Shown here in pieces: positions 1-6,018 of a DNA stretch of 6,416 nucleotides. This DNA is from Candidatus Aegiribacteria sp. (GTDB taxonomy: Bacteria > Fermentibacterota > Fermentibacteria > Fermentibacterales > Fermentibacteraceae): NCBI GenBank assembly GCA_030634715.1, contig DAOWAG010000079.1, positions 1 through 6,416 on the forward strand, written 5' to 3'. The notes beneath the pieces were generated by a model. It was not told where the DNA came from. It saw only the letters and a list, made by a program, of their open reading frames with translations, and made no database searches. The position numbers and the translations under genes are program-made. Within the stretch, counting starts at the first letter, position 1, and every line of letters starts with the position of its first letter.

Positions 1-930
1 AAGCAGAAGAAAAGGCAGGGTCGTGAAAAGAAATCTCGGTCCCCATCCCGTTCCACCTGACCAGTCGTGAAGCATTCCATGTAGAACGAGAGACAGTACA
101 AAAGGTGTCCAGAGTCGCCAGTCCTTCTGAAAAAACAGTGAAAATACGCACATAGGCGCAAAATAGAGAAGACCCTTCCCCGGACTCAGAAGCAAACCGA
201 CAATTCCTCCCCTGAACGGTTCAAGAACCATGGCAGGATCCTGGTTGTGTCCATCCAGAATGGAACTCCCGAATCTGTACCAGTTCGCAAAAGCGATAAT
301 CAGAAAAAAAGGAGCCATTCCTGCAAGAAGTTTTCTCATATTGGCCCAGCCGCTCCAGAACACAGGCAGGAGAAGCAGGCTGTCGAGTCTGATCAGGACA
401 GCCAGACCCATGCAAAATCCCGCAATGAGCGCTCTGTCTCTGCATGAGAAGTAGAAACCTGCCATAGCTGCAGCTGCGGCAGCTGTTACATCAAATGACA
501 TTTTCCCATAAACCAGCGCCATTCCTCCAATAGCAACAGCTATCAATCTTGCGATGGAGACGTTTCCAAACCTCCTCCGGGCAACAGCAAACAGGAATCC
601 AACCAGAATCAGGCTGAAACCTGCGTTGAGAACAGCAATTGAAATTTTTCCCGCATTTGATCCGAAAACAGCTCCGGAAAAAGCAGCCGGAATCAGAAGA
701 ACGGAATAGCCTATACTATGAGGTATGAAGTTCCCAGGTCTCACGCCACTCACAATCCATCCATACTCCCCAGATGCTGATAGAAAAGGGCGTTGACCTA
801 TAAGTGAGCCGGCTACTTCATACTGCGCAATTACGTCAGTTGTATACATTCTCCCGCCGAACACAAGAACAAGCAAGGCTGTCCAGAGGAGTAGCAGAGC
901 GCGAAAATATGGATCCTGAACCAGGCTCAC
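1..930 (-). CDS. GT-C-type multi-span membrane glycosyltransferase (partial, C-terminus beyond left edge)
   Basis: The frame reads open from a GTG at 930 to the left edge, giving 310 residues with no stop. The protein is strongly hydrophobic, with about eight to nine likely membrane helices (roughly residues 11-26, 70-90, 96-116, 127-142, 148-162, 167-192, 199-217, 241-265, 272-286, and another starting near 301). The first loop after helix 1 carries an acidic stretch, TTDVIAQYE (30-38), where GT-C enzymes usually have catalytic acidic residues. Late motifs are LLSPGKGLLYFAP (247-259) and HDWSGGTGWGPRF (288-300), which resemble bacterial GT-C / polyprenyl-phosphate-sugar-dependent membrane proteins. 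I infer that it transfers a sugar from a lipid-phosphate donor on the outer face of the inner membrane; the acceptor is unknown. The GTG overlaps the upstream gene's TAG by one base (TAGTG). The next ATG, at 849, would delete helix 1, so GTG is preferred. A run of six alanines lies at 150-155. The GT-C assignment is moderately sure; specificity is not known. Confidence 0.72.
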   Translation of the reverse strand, partial: MSLVQDPYFRALLLLWTALLVLVFGGRMYTTDVIAQYEVAGSLIGQRPFLSASGEYGWIVSGVRPGNFIPHSIGYSVLLIPAAFSGAVFGSNAGKISIAVLNAGFSLILVGFLFAVARRRFGNVSIARLIAVAIGGMALVYGKMSFDVTAAAAAAMAGFYFSCRDRALIAGFCMGLAVLIRLDSLLLLPVFWSGWANMRKLLAGMAPFFLIIAFANWYRFGSSILDGHNQDPAMVLEPFRGGIVGLLLSPGKGLLYFAPMCVFSLFFQKDWRLWTPFVLSLVLHGMLHDWSGGTGWGPRFLFTTLPFLLL

Positions 931-1898
931 TACACTATACCGTAGAGGGTGTTCCGGAAGATCCCTCGCGCGGAGAAGGATTCCTTGAACCGGCAGAGTC
1001 CGTAATTAACATCCATATCCAGGGTAAAAGTGCCGAGATCCATGTAATGGTATCCCATTTGTTTTGCCCATCTGATAACTTCCATATAAACCAGATTGAC
1101 AGGTCTGAATGCCTGATACTCCTGATCATGAGAGATGTAGAAGGCGAGAGTAACTCTGGAGTTGCAGTGGAACATAACCATCCCAGCCAGAACTTTACCG
1201 TCTTTCAGAGCAATGAACTGTTTGACACGATGGCTTCCCAGAAGATCTCTTAGAAGCTCAAGTTCAGCAAGAGTATGAGTTGGTTTGACACCATGGCGCT
1301 GTTGAAGATTTGATTCAAGCACATGATAGAACAGTGAGAAATCGGAGTTCTCCTCGACTGTGACTCCGCTCTTCAGAGCCTTCCTCACGCCACGTAGAGC
1401 GGATGAACGGAATCCCAGCTTGAGTTCCTCACCGAATCGAGTCAGGTCAATAACCGCTGTCAGTTCCCGTCTTCGATATTTATAATCGCGTTTGACCAGT
1501 GCGAACTCGAGGTAGTTATGAGGTCTTCGGTAGTAAGTTATCGGGGGCGGAGTCATCTCCAATCCGGTCCAGCCATGAGATTTGCAGTACGATTCCAGCG
1601 AATCAATCATTTGTTCCAGTTTCTGCAGCCCAAGAGAATCGGAAATCACCGGACCTCCATACGAAGCACCGGGATAGGACCGGAACCAGATACCGTCTTC
1701 CCTCTCAGAAAGGGCACCGGGAATAATGGATATGATTTCGCTGCCGCTTTCAGCTATCAGATGATGATTCTGAAACCTGCCTTCCGGATGATAATCGAGA
1801 AAATCAGGGAGATGAAATACAGTACCGTTATTTGAACGCAGAACGAAATCAGTCCATTTCTCTCTATCGTATTCTTCAGCGGGTCTGATCGATATCAT
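930..1898 (-). CDS. FemAB-like GNAT-fold acyl/aminoacyltransferase
   Basis: This is a complete 322-residue soluble protein with no signal peptide or membrane segment. The pattern fits the FemAB / Acetyltransf_6 (BioF2-like) group. The N-terminal half has SNNGTVFHLPDFLDYHP (22-38) and YPGASYGGPV (75-84), then a basic RSSALRGVRKALKSGV stretch (164-179). The C-terminal GNAT half has RHGVKPTHTLAELELL (201-216), FIALKDGKVLAGMVMFH (228-244), YMDLGTF (285-291) and CRFKESFSARG (302-312). Relatives add amino acids to peptidoglycan cross-bridges or acylate cell-surface polymers; in exosortase/EPS loci they are accessory genes. The substrate here cannot be read from sequence. The ATG at 1898 overlaps the stop of the propeller gene as ATGA, and its own TAG overlaps the next gene's GTG, so it is embedded in a coupled operon. 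The fold is well supported; the reaction is not. Confidence 0.85.
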   Translation of the reverse strand: MISIRPAEEYDREKWTDFVLRSNNGTVFHLPDFLDYHPEGRFQNHHLIAESGSEIISIIPGALSEREDGIWFRSYPGASYGGPVISDSLGLQKLEQMIDSLESYCKSHGWTGLEMTPPPITYYRRPHNYLEFALVKRDYKYRRRELTAVIDLTRFGEELKLGFRSSALRGVRKALKSGVTVEENSDFSLFYHVLESNLQQRHGVKPTHTLAELELLRDLLGSHRVKQFIALKDGKVLAGMVMFHCNSRVTLAFYISHDQEYQAFRPVNLVYMEVIRWAKQMGYHYMDLGTFTLDMDVNYGLCRFKESFSARGIFRNTLYGIV

Positions 1899-4144
1899 CT
1901 TACTACTGCCACCTTTGCTCTGATTGTCATATCGTCCGTTTCTATAATAGCCATATACACTCCGGAGGACACATATTCACCATTGAATGAGCCATTCCAT
2001 GACCATTCTTCCCAGCTCTCCGCCTGTATGCATCCAAGATACTGTCCGTCAAGAGAAAAAAGCTTCACGGAGATCTGCCGGTCAGTGCCTGTCCAGCAAA
2101 TACGAAGTTCTTCATCAGCGGGAAGAAATGGTTGAGGGTAGAACAGAAGATCAGGACTTTCATCGCTGCCCTGCTGCACGATAAGAGTCCAGAGACCTAT
2201 TATCGAGGAAAAATACAGTTTCCCCTCTTCCGGTTGAAAGGCGCTGAACTCATTTTCAACTCTGCTCGAAGGTATATATGGTGAATTGGTAGTTGTGAAT
2301 TCAGTTATTTCAGTGTCATCCACGCAAATGATTGAGTTTCCCCCCATGCACCATATTCTTCCTTCGTTATCGACCTGGATTGTTTTTATGGATCCGGTTA
2401 TACCTGAAATCTGTACAAAAGCGTTCTCCTGCCAGCGAAACAGACCGCTGCTGGTTCCAGCCAGAATATTGCCGCCATTATCTCTGGCAAAACAGAAAAC
2501 CTGACCTGAGGAAAAACCCCAGGACGTATCGTAAGCCTCTCCATGTCCCGGATACCAGCTATCCTGTGATTTATCGAGAGGATTACCTCCATGAACAAGA
2601 AGCTGACATCCTCCATTTGAAGCAAAGGCTATCCACAGGCTATCCTGACCGCATGGATAGAGTGTTTGAATATTCTTCTGAGCAAGTCCATCAGCATCTG
2701 TTCTGGATGTCCACTCCAGATTGCCCGATTCAGGATCGCCTGACACTGCTACAATCCCGCTCATTTCATCAGGTGACTGCCAGTAGGCTTCCTGCGCGAT
2801 CCATAGAGCTCCATTCTGATCTGAGAGCATCACAACCTGATTGTTGAGTAGAGGAGCAATAACCTGCACCACATCAGGAAGAACACCGGATAGGGAATCA
2901 GAGACATAGGTAATGACAGTATCATCCTCCATTGTGAATGTGTTTCTGTCATCAATCCATGTGAGTCCGAAATGATAACTGCCCGTCCAGATTCCTGGAC
3001 TGGACGATTTCGCGGATGAATACGTTCGCAGAGATCTTGGCATATTCACTGTATTCATATTGAAGGTCATCCATCCACTGTCCGGATAACACACCATCAA
3101 ACCTGTGTTGTGACTCCCGATGTATATTCTGCCGCTATCCAGGGTTATCTGATAGCAGCTTGATCCTGCCATTCCAGAAACGGGAACCGAAACCCATGTT
3201 CCAGCATCAAGATATCCGAGTCCGTTTCCGGAATTCACTACATTCACATCATTAAGACCATACCCTACCCAGATCTTTCCACAGGCAAATCCAAGGCAGG
3301 ATGAGAAAGTACTGACAGGATATCCCTCTCCATATATTTCCCATACACCCTCTTCGACAAATCGTCTGACATTGATGCAGGACGCAAGAAGCCCATCGTC
3401 TGTTAAAAGAAGTCCGGTGACTACTGAATCACCACTCATTGAAAAATCGAGAAGAAGCCGCCAGCTGTCATTGCTGATCATCTGCGCGATGCCACCCGAG
3501 CCGAAACCAAATATAGAATCGGCTGAAACCGCATAGATATCCGAAATGCCAAGAGTAATTGTCGCTGTCTCATGACTGATCCAGGAATCGGGATTGAATG
3601 GACTTGCCAGAAGATCAAGCGAATAAACACCTCTATCGGTCGCCAGATACAGCACATTGGAAATACTCGTGATTCCTGTCACTTCACCAGCCCTGAAGCC
3701 CCCGCCAGTGGCGGACTCATCCAACTGCTGGAAGCCAACAGCATCACCCCGTGACAGACCGCCATCAGATCCAGCCCACGTATATCCACCGGCACTGTGA
3801 ACTGAATACACTATTCCGCTTCCGGGGATACCCTCATAGGAGGAGAAAACTTTCCAGTTGTTATCCTGTCTCAGGGCCAGACCGCCGCCTTCTGTGGCAA
3901 CCCATAACTGTGAATCCGTCACATACAGGTCATTTGTACTGTACCACGGCAATTCATCCGGATAGACAATCGTGTCATCCCAGCCGGAAGCAGGATCATA
4001 GTGGAGAATTCCCCCTGAAGTTGAACACCACATTGTACCATCCACATCCGCATATATTGATGTGATGTAGCTCTGGGATGTTTCAAAACCCCATTCGGAA
4101 GGACTGCTTGACAATGTGAATAACAGGAAAATGAAAGGAATCAT
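1895..4144 (-). CDS. Secreted double beta-propeller protein with C-terminal FlgD-like domain
   Basis: The protein has 749 residues. It begins with a hydrophobic export segment (MIPFIFLLFTLSSS) that has no Lys or Arg; an in-frame TGA directly before the ATG rules out a longer N-terminus. Residues 39-655 hold about 14 blade-like repeats in the style of two-component-regulator propellers (Reg_prop), such as WVATEGGGLA (81), WAGSDGGL (123), YIGSHNTGL (341), WTGSYHFGL (386) and LAGTSSGLFRW (561). Fourteen units fit two seven-bladed propellers. Residues about 664-749 form a FlgD-like Ig / sorting-type tail: LLFYPQPFLPADEE, VKLFSLDGQYLG, WSWNGSFNGEYVSSGVYMAII, ending AVVR. There is no kinase, DNA-binding or transmembrane domain after the propellers, so it looks like a stand-alone exported binding or surface protein rather than a sensor kinase. 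Thirteen cysteines are present. The start lies 15 bases after the glycosyltransferase stop, with an AAAGG about 11 bases upstream. The biological ligand is unknown. Confidence 0.85.
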   Translation of the reverse strand: MIPFIFLLFTLSSSPSEWGFETSQSYITSIYADVDGTMWCSTSGGILHYDPASGWDDTIVYPDELPWYSTNDLYVTDSQLWVATEGGGLALRQDNNWKVFSSYEGIPGSGIVYSVHSAGGYTWAGSDGGLSRGDAVGFQQLDESATGGGFRAGEVTGITSISNVLYLATDRGVYSLDLLASPFNPDSWISHETATITLGISDIYAVSADSIFGFGSGGIAQMISNDSWRLLLDFSMSGDSVVTGLLLTDDGLLASCINVRRFVEEGVWEIYGEGYPVSTFSSCLGFACGKIWVGYGLNDVNVVNSGNGLGYLDAGTWVSVPVSGMAGSSCYQITLDSGRIYIGSHNTGLMVCYPDSGWMTFNMNTVNMPRSLRTYSSAKSSSPGIWTGSYHFGLTWIDDRNTFTMEDDTVITYVSDSLSGVLPDVVQVIAPLLNNQVVMLSDQNGALWIAQEAYWQSPDEMSGIVAVSGDPESGNLEWTSRTDADGLAQKNIQTLYPCGQDSLWIAFASNGGCQLLVHGGNPLDKSQDSWYPGHGEAYDTSWGFSSGQVFCFARDNGGNILAGTSSGLFRWQENAFVQISGITGSIKTIQVDNEGRIWCMGGNSIICVDDTEITEFTTTNSPYIPSSRVENEFSAFQPEEGKLYFSSIIGLWTLIVQQGSDESPDLLFYPQPFLPADEELRICWTGTDRQISVKLFSLDGQYLGCIQAESWEEWSWNGSFNGEYVSSGVYMAIIETDDMTIRAKVAVVR
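2180..4030 (-). repeat. Fourteen degenerate propeller-blade repeats within the secreted protein
   Basis: Reading the protein by eye, blade cores of the form [IL]W-x-[GA]-[ST]-x-x-G-[LI] begin near residues 39, 81, 123, 166, 211, 252, 291, 340, 385, 448, 503, 560, 597 and 643. Spacing is mostly 37-57 residues, with one of 63. Several cores are followed by an aromatic residue after a D/N-rich turn (DNNW, DSGW, ENAF), as in Reg_prop units. The repeats are protein-level and too diverged to be DNA repeats. The cores at 211 and 252 are weak, so the count could be off by one. Confidence 0.65.
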
Positions 4145-4159
4145 TCAGATTGCTGCCTT

Positions 4160-4912
4160 TCAGAAAAGCCAGGGGAAACGGAGATGCCATACCATCCAGA
4201 CAGCTTCCCATACAATACTTTTTGTCATTTTGGATGTACCTGCATGCCTGTCCACAAAGATGATGGGAACCTCTGTAATAGAGCATCCAGCTCTGTAGAG
4301 CTTGTAGGAAACCTCTATCTGGAACGAGTAGCCATCGGATTTAATTGAATCCAGATCAAGTTTTTCAAGAGCTGCTCTTCTGAAAGCCTTGAAACCTCCT
4401 GTTGCATCCTCCAGCGGTAAACCGGTTATAAATTTTGTATACCGGTTAGCGAGCCAGGAAAGCAGCAGGCGTGAGAGGGGCCAGTTGACGACATTTACTC
4501 CACTGCAGTATCTAGAACCGATGGCGACATCATTATTGTGAAGAGCATCAACAAGTTCCAGCACTTTTTCAGGATTATGAGAGAAGTCCGCATCCATCTG
4601 AATGATCGGATCGAAGGAATCCCTTTCCAGTGCCCATTCGAATCCGGCAATATACGCCTTACCGAGACCTGCTTTCTTTGACCTGCTGAGAAGATGCACT
4701 CTTCCAGTATGTTCCTGGTCCAGGACTGCATTTCCTGTTCCGTCCGGACTTTGATCATCAACCACGAGTATATCGGGCTTTATTTGAAGATCAAGCAGAA
4801 CGGGAAGCAGGTTTTTTATGTTCTCAAGTTCATTGTAGGTCGGTACAATAATCAATGGTGTTTTCAAAAGGCCTCTACTTTCTACATTTTGTGCAATATA
4901 ATCCATGAGCAC
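4160..4912 (-). CDS. Family 2 glycosyltransferase, polyprenol-phosphate mannose (hexose) synthase type
   Basis: The enzyme should transfer a sugar, by family usually mannose from GDP-mannose, onto a polyprenyl phosphate at the cytoplasmic face. Counting from the GTG at 4912 (250 residues), the GT-A motifs are VPTYNE (23-28), VVDDQSPDGTG (50-60), the DAD metal-binding triad in QMDADFSHNP (105-114), IGSRYCSG (131-138), TGGFKAFRR (171-179), DGYSFQIE (193-200) and DRHAGTSKM (221-229). This is the archetypal Dpm1/Ppm1 layout. No C-terminal GtrA-like membrane domain follows, so it is the short, soluble or peripheral form. The start is uncertain. GTG 4912 and ATG 4906 lack a visible ribosome binding site. 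TTG 4867 gives the family-typical N-terminus MKTPLIIVPTYNE, with AGAGG four bases upstream. It is first in the leftward operon and probably makes the donor for the GT-C protein at the operon's end. Mannose versus glucose specificity is not provable here. Confidence 0.9.
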   Translation of the reverse strand: MLMDYIAQNVESRGLLKTPLIIVPTYNELENIKNLLPVLLDLQIKPDILVVDDQSPDGTGNAVLDQEHTGRVHLLSRSKKAGLGKAYIAGFEWALERDSFDPIIQMDADFSHNPEKVLELVDALHNNDVAIGSRYCSGVNVVNWPLSRLLLSWLANRYTKFITGLPLEDATGGFKAFRRAALEKLDLDSIKSDGYSFQIEVSYKLYRAGCSITEVPIIFVDRHAGTSKMTKSIVWEAVWMVWHLRFPWLF

Positions 4913-4952
4913 GTATAGAAAAACATTAGACTAAAACACCGGGACGGAGCAA
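4868..4952. promoter_or_regulatory. Divergent promoter region between the two transcription units
   Basis: This is the only place where the two gene sets face away from each other. On the plus strand a perfect TATAAT sits at 4897-4902, which would start transcription near 4909 and leave a leader of about 44 bases before the ATG at 4953. No good TTGACA-like box lies 16-18 bases upstream. On the minus strand the same AT-rich core reads ATTATATT (TATATT at 4900-4895), a possible -10 for the leftward operon if it starts at TTG 4867. The two -10 candidates overlap, so opposing polymerases would compete. A GGGACGGAG purine stretch at 4941-4949 serves as the ribosome binding site for the barrel gene. 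Confidence 0.45.
4872..4878 (-). promoter_or_regulatory. Possible ribosome binding site for a TTG start of the glycosyltransferase
   Basis: On the minus strand GTAGAGG lies four bases before TTG at 4867. A start there yields a 235-residue protein opening MKTPLIIVPTYNE, typical of Dpm1-like enzymes. It would remove 15 residues with no family resemblance and move the divergent promoter region out of the coding sequence. The spacing is short, so this is suggestive only. Confidence 0.4.
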
Positions 4953-5993
4953 ATGAAAATTTCAGCCAGGATATTGATGTTAGTAATTCTAGTCCTCTTC
5001 TCCATACCGTCTCTAGCATGGAAAGTATTCCCTCTCGTAAGTTATAGTTCCAGCTCAGGAGTACTTTTGGGAGGTATCGTCAGCCATAACATGATACCCC
5101 CATTCAGTCCTTCTGCCTTCAACTGCGTGGCATACGGCTATACCGGGGGAAGCCTTTTAGCCGGTCCGGAGTTCTTCTTCCCTGTGGGCAGTGGGTTTAT
5201 GAGCATAAAAGCGGATTACAGGGTGGATAAAGGCTCTTCTTTCTACGGATGGAGTAACGATGGTGACAAAGATGTCCACACTTCGTACGACAGGGAGATG
5301 CAATGTATTTCCGGTATTTACAGATTCAGCCCGACACCAGGCATTTCCCTCTCCACCGGTATAGAGATAAACCATTCAACTGTATATGACAGATCGGAAG
5401 ATATTCTCTGGGCTAGCTCACCATGCTCTGATTATAGCTCCCTCTGGAGCGCAGGACCGGTAATTGAAGCTCTCTGGACCTTTCCAAGGCTCATCGAGGG
5501 TTACACCTCAATTGTGACAGACTACCAGATGGGAAGCGGGTTTTCATACTCCAATGTAAAGGCATCTCTTGCCTTCTTCACTCCAGTAGGAGCTTCAACC
5601 ACACCCGCTCTCCGAATCAGCGGGGAGAAACACTTTGGTACATCTGAGACTCCATTTCCATACCTGCCAAATCTCGGTGGAAACACCGGACTGCGTGGAT
5701 ATCATGACAGACGTTTTGGAGGTTCATGGACACTTCTTGCCAACCTGGAACTCAGGCAGAGGTTGTTCACATTCATAATTGACGAGAGCAATACAATTGA
5801 GCTTGGAGTCGTTCTTTTCGGTGACGCAGGTCAGGCGGTGAATGATCTGGATGATGTAGAGTGGGACAGATTCCACCTTGACGGCGGTCTTGGCCTGAGA
5901 ATGACAATTCCTGGGGGAGCGACTCTCAGGGTTGATTTTGCCAAGTCTCCGGAGGGACTGGGCATTCAGATGGCTTTCGCTGAACTCTTCTGA
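4953..5993 (+). CDS. Omp85/BamA-family outer-membrane beta-barrel protein without POTRA domains
   Basis: The 346-residue protein has a clear signal peptide (positively charged MKISAR, a hydrophobic core, and likely cleavage after SLA at residue 22). The rest is alternating beta-strand sequence. The C-terminal half matches the Omp85 / bacterial surface antigen barrel: LPNLGGNTGLRGY (238-250) carrying the lid-loop [VL]RGY motif, RRFGG (253-257), ANLELRQRLF (263-272), VLFGDAGQ (287-294), GGLGLRMTIPGG (311-322) and LRVDFAKSPEG (325-335). It ends FAELF, with the terminal aromatic residue expected for Bam-dependent barrels. After signal cleavage about 324 residues remain, enough for a barrel of about 16 strands but with no room for N-terminal POTRA domains. 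It is therefore probably not BamA itself. Relatives are found as lipase-fused, standalone or uncharacterised barrels; function is unknown. It probably shares a transcript with the adenosine deaminase gene 25 bases downstream. Confidence 0.85.
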   Translation: MKISARILMLVILVLFSIPSLAWKVFPLVSYSSSSGVLLGGIVSHNMIPPFSPSAFNCVAYGYTGGSLLAGPEFFFPVGSGFMSIKADYRVDKGSSFYGWSNDGDKDVHTSYDREMQCISGIYRFSPTPGISLSTGIEINHSTVYDRSEDILWASSPCSDYSSLWSAGPVIEALWTFPRLIEGYTSIVTDYQMGSGFSYSNVKASLAFFTPVGASTTPALRISGEKHFGTSETPFPYLPNLGGNTGLRGYHDRRFGGSWTLLANLELRQRLFTFIIDESNTIELGVVLFGDAGQAVNDLDDVEWDRFHLDGGLGLRMTIPGGATLRVDFAKSPEGLGIQMAFAELF

Positions 5994-6007
5994 ATCATTT
6001 ATCAGGT

Positions 6008-6012
6008 AAGGA
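6008..6012 (+). promoter_or_regulatory. Ribosome binding site of the adenosine deaminase gene
   Basis: AAGGA lies six bases before the ATG at 6019. It fixes this start, and the conserved PKTDLHMHLDGS motif follows at residues 10-21 as expected. No terminator-like hairpin separates it from the upstream barrel stop, which favours a shared message. Confidence 0.65.
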
Positions 6013-6018
6013 ATTTGC

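Noticed and set aside
461..486. GCNGCN-type tandem repeat (GCAGCTGCAGCT-like)
   Set aside because: It encodes a six-alanine run inside a membrane helix of the GT-C protein, which is ordinary for such a segment.
847..849. ATG as alternative start of the GT-C gene
   Set aside because: It would remove the first membrane helix and leave a gap after the FemAB gene, whereas the GTG at 930 keeps the helix and couples to the stop.
804..1253. Plus-strand open frame of 149 codons
   Set aside because: It lies opposite the FemAB gene and the start of the GT-C gene, both with clear family motifs. Its own product is low-complexity and unrecognisable.
1898..2000. Possible PEP-CTERM / exosortase signal at the propeller C-terminus, prompted by the FemAB neighbour
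   Set aside because: There is no PEP motif, no hydrophobic C-terminal helix and no basic cluster after one. The end is a beta-rich FlgD-like domain.
2332..2847. Plus-strand open frame of 171 codons
   Set aside because: It is antisense to the propeller gene, whose blade repeats run through this stretch without a break. The antisense product, rich in His, Arg and Pro, looks like a coding shadow.
3751..4065. Plus-strand open frame of 104 codons opposite the propeller N-terminus
   Set aside because: His/Arg/Pro/Ser-rich composition typical of antisense reading. It has no domain and no ribosome binding site.
5994..6018. Terminator between the barrel and adenosine deaminase genes
   Set aside because: The 25 bases show no GC-rich hairpin followed by a T-run; they contain only the ribosome binding site.
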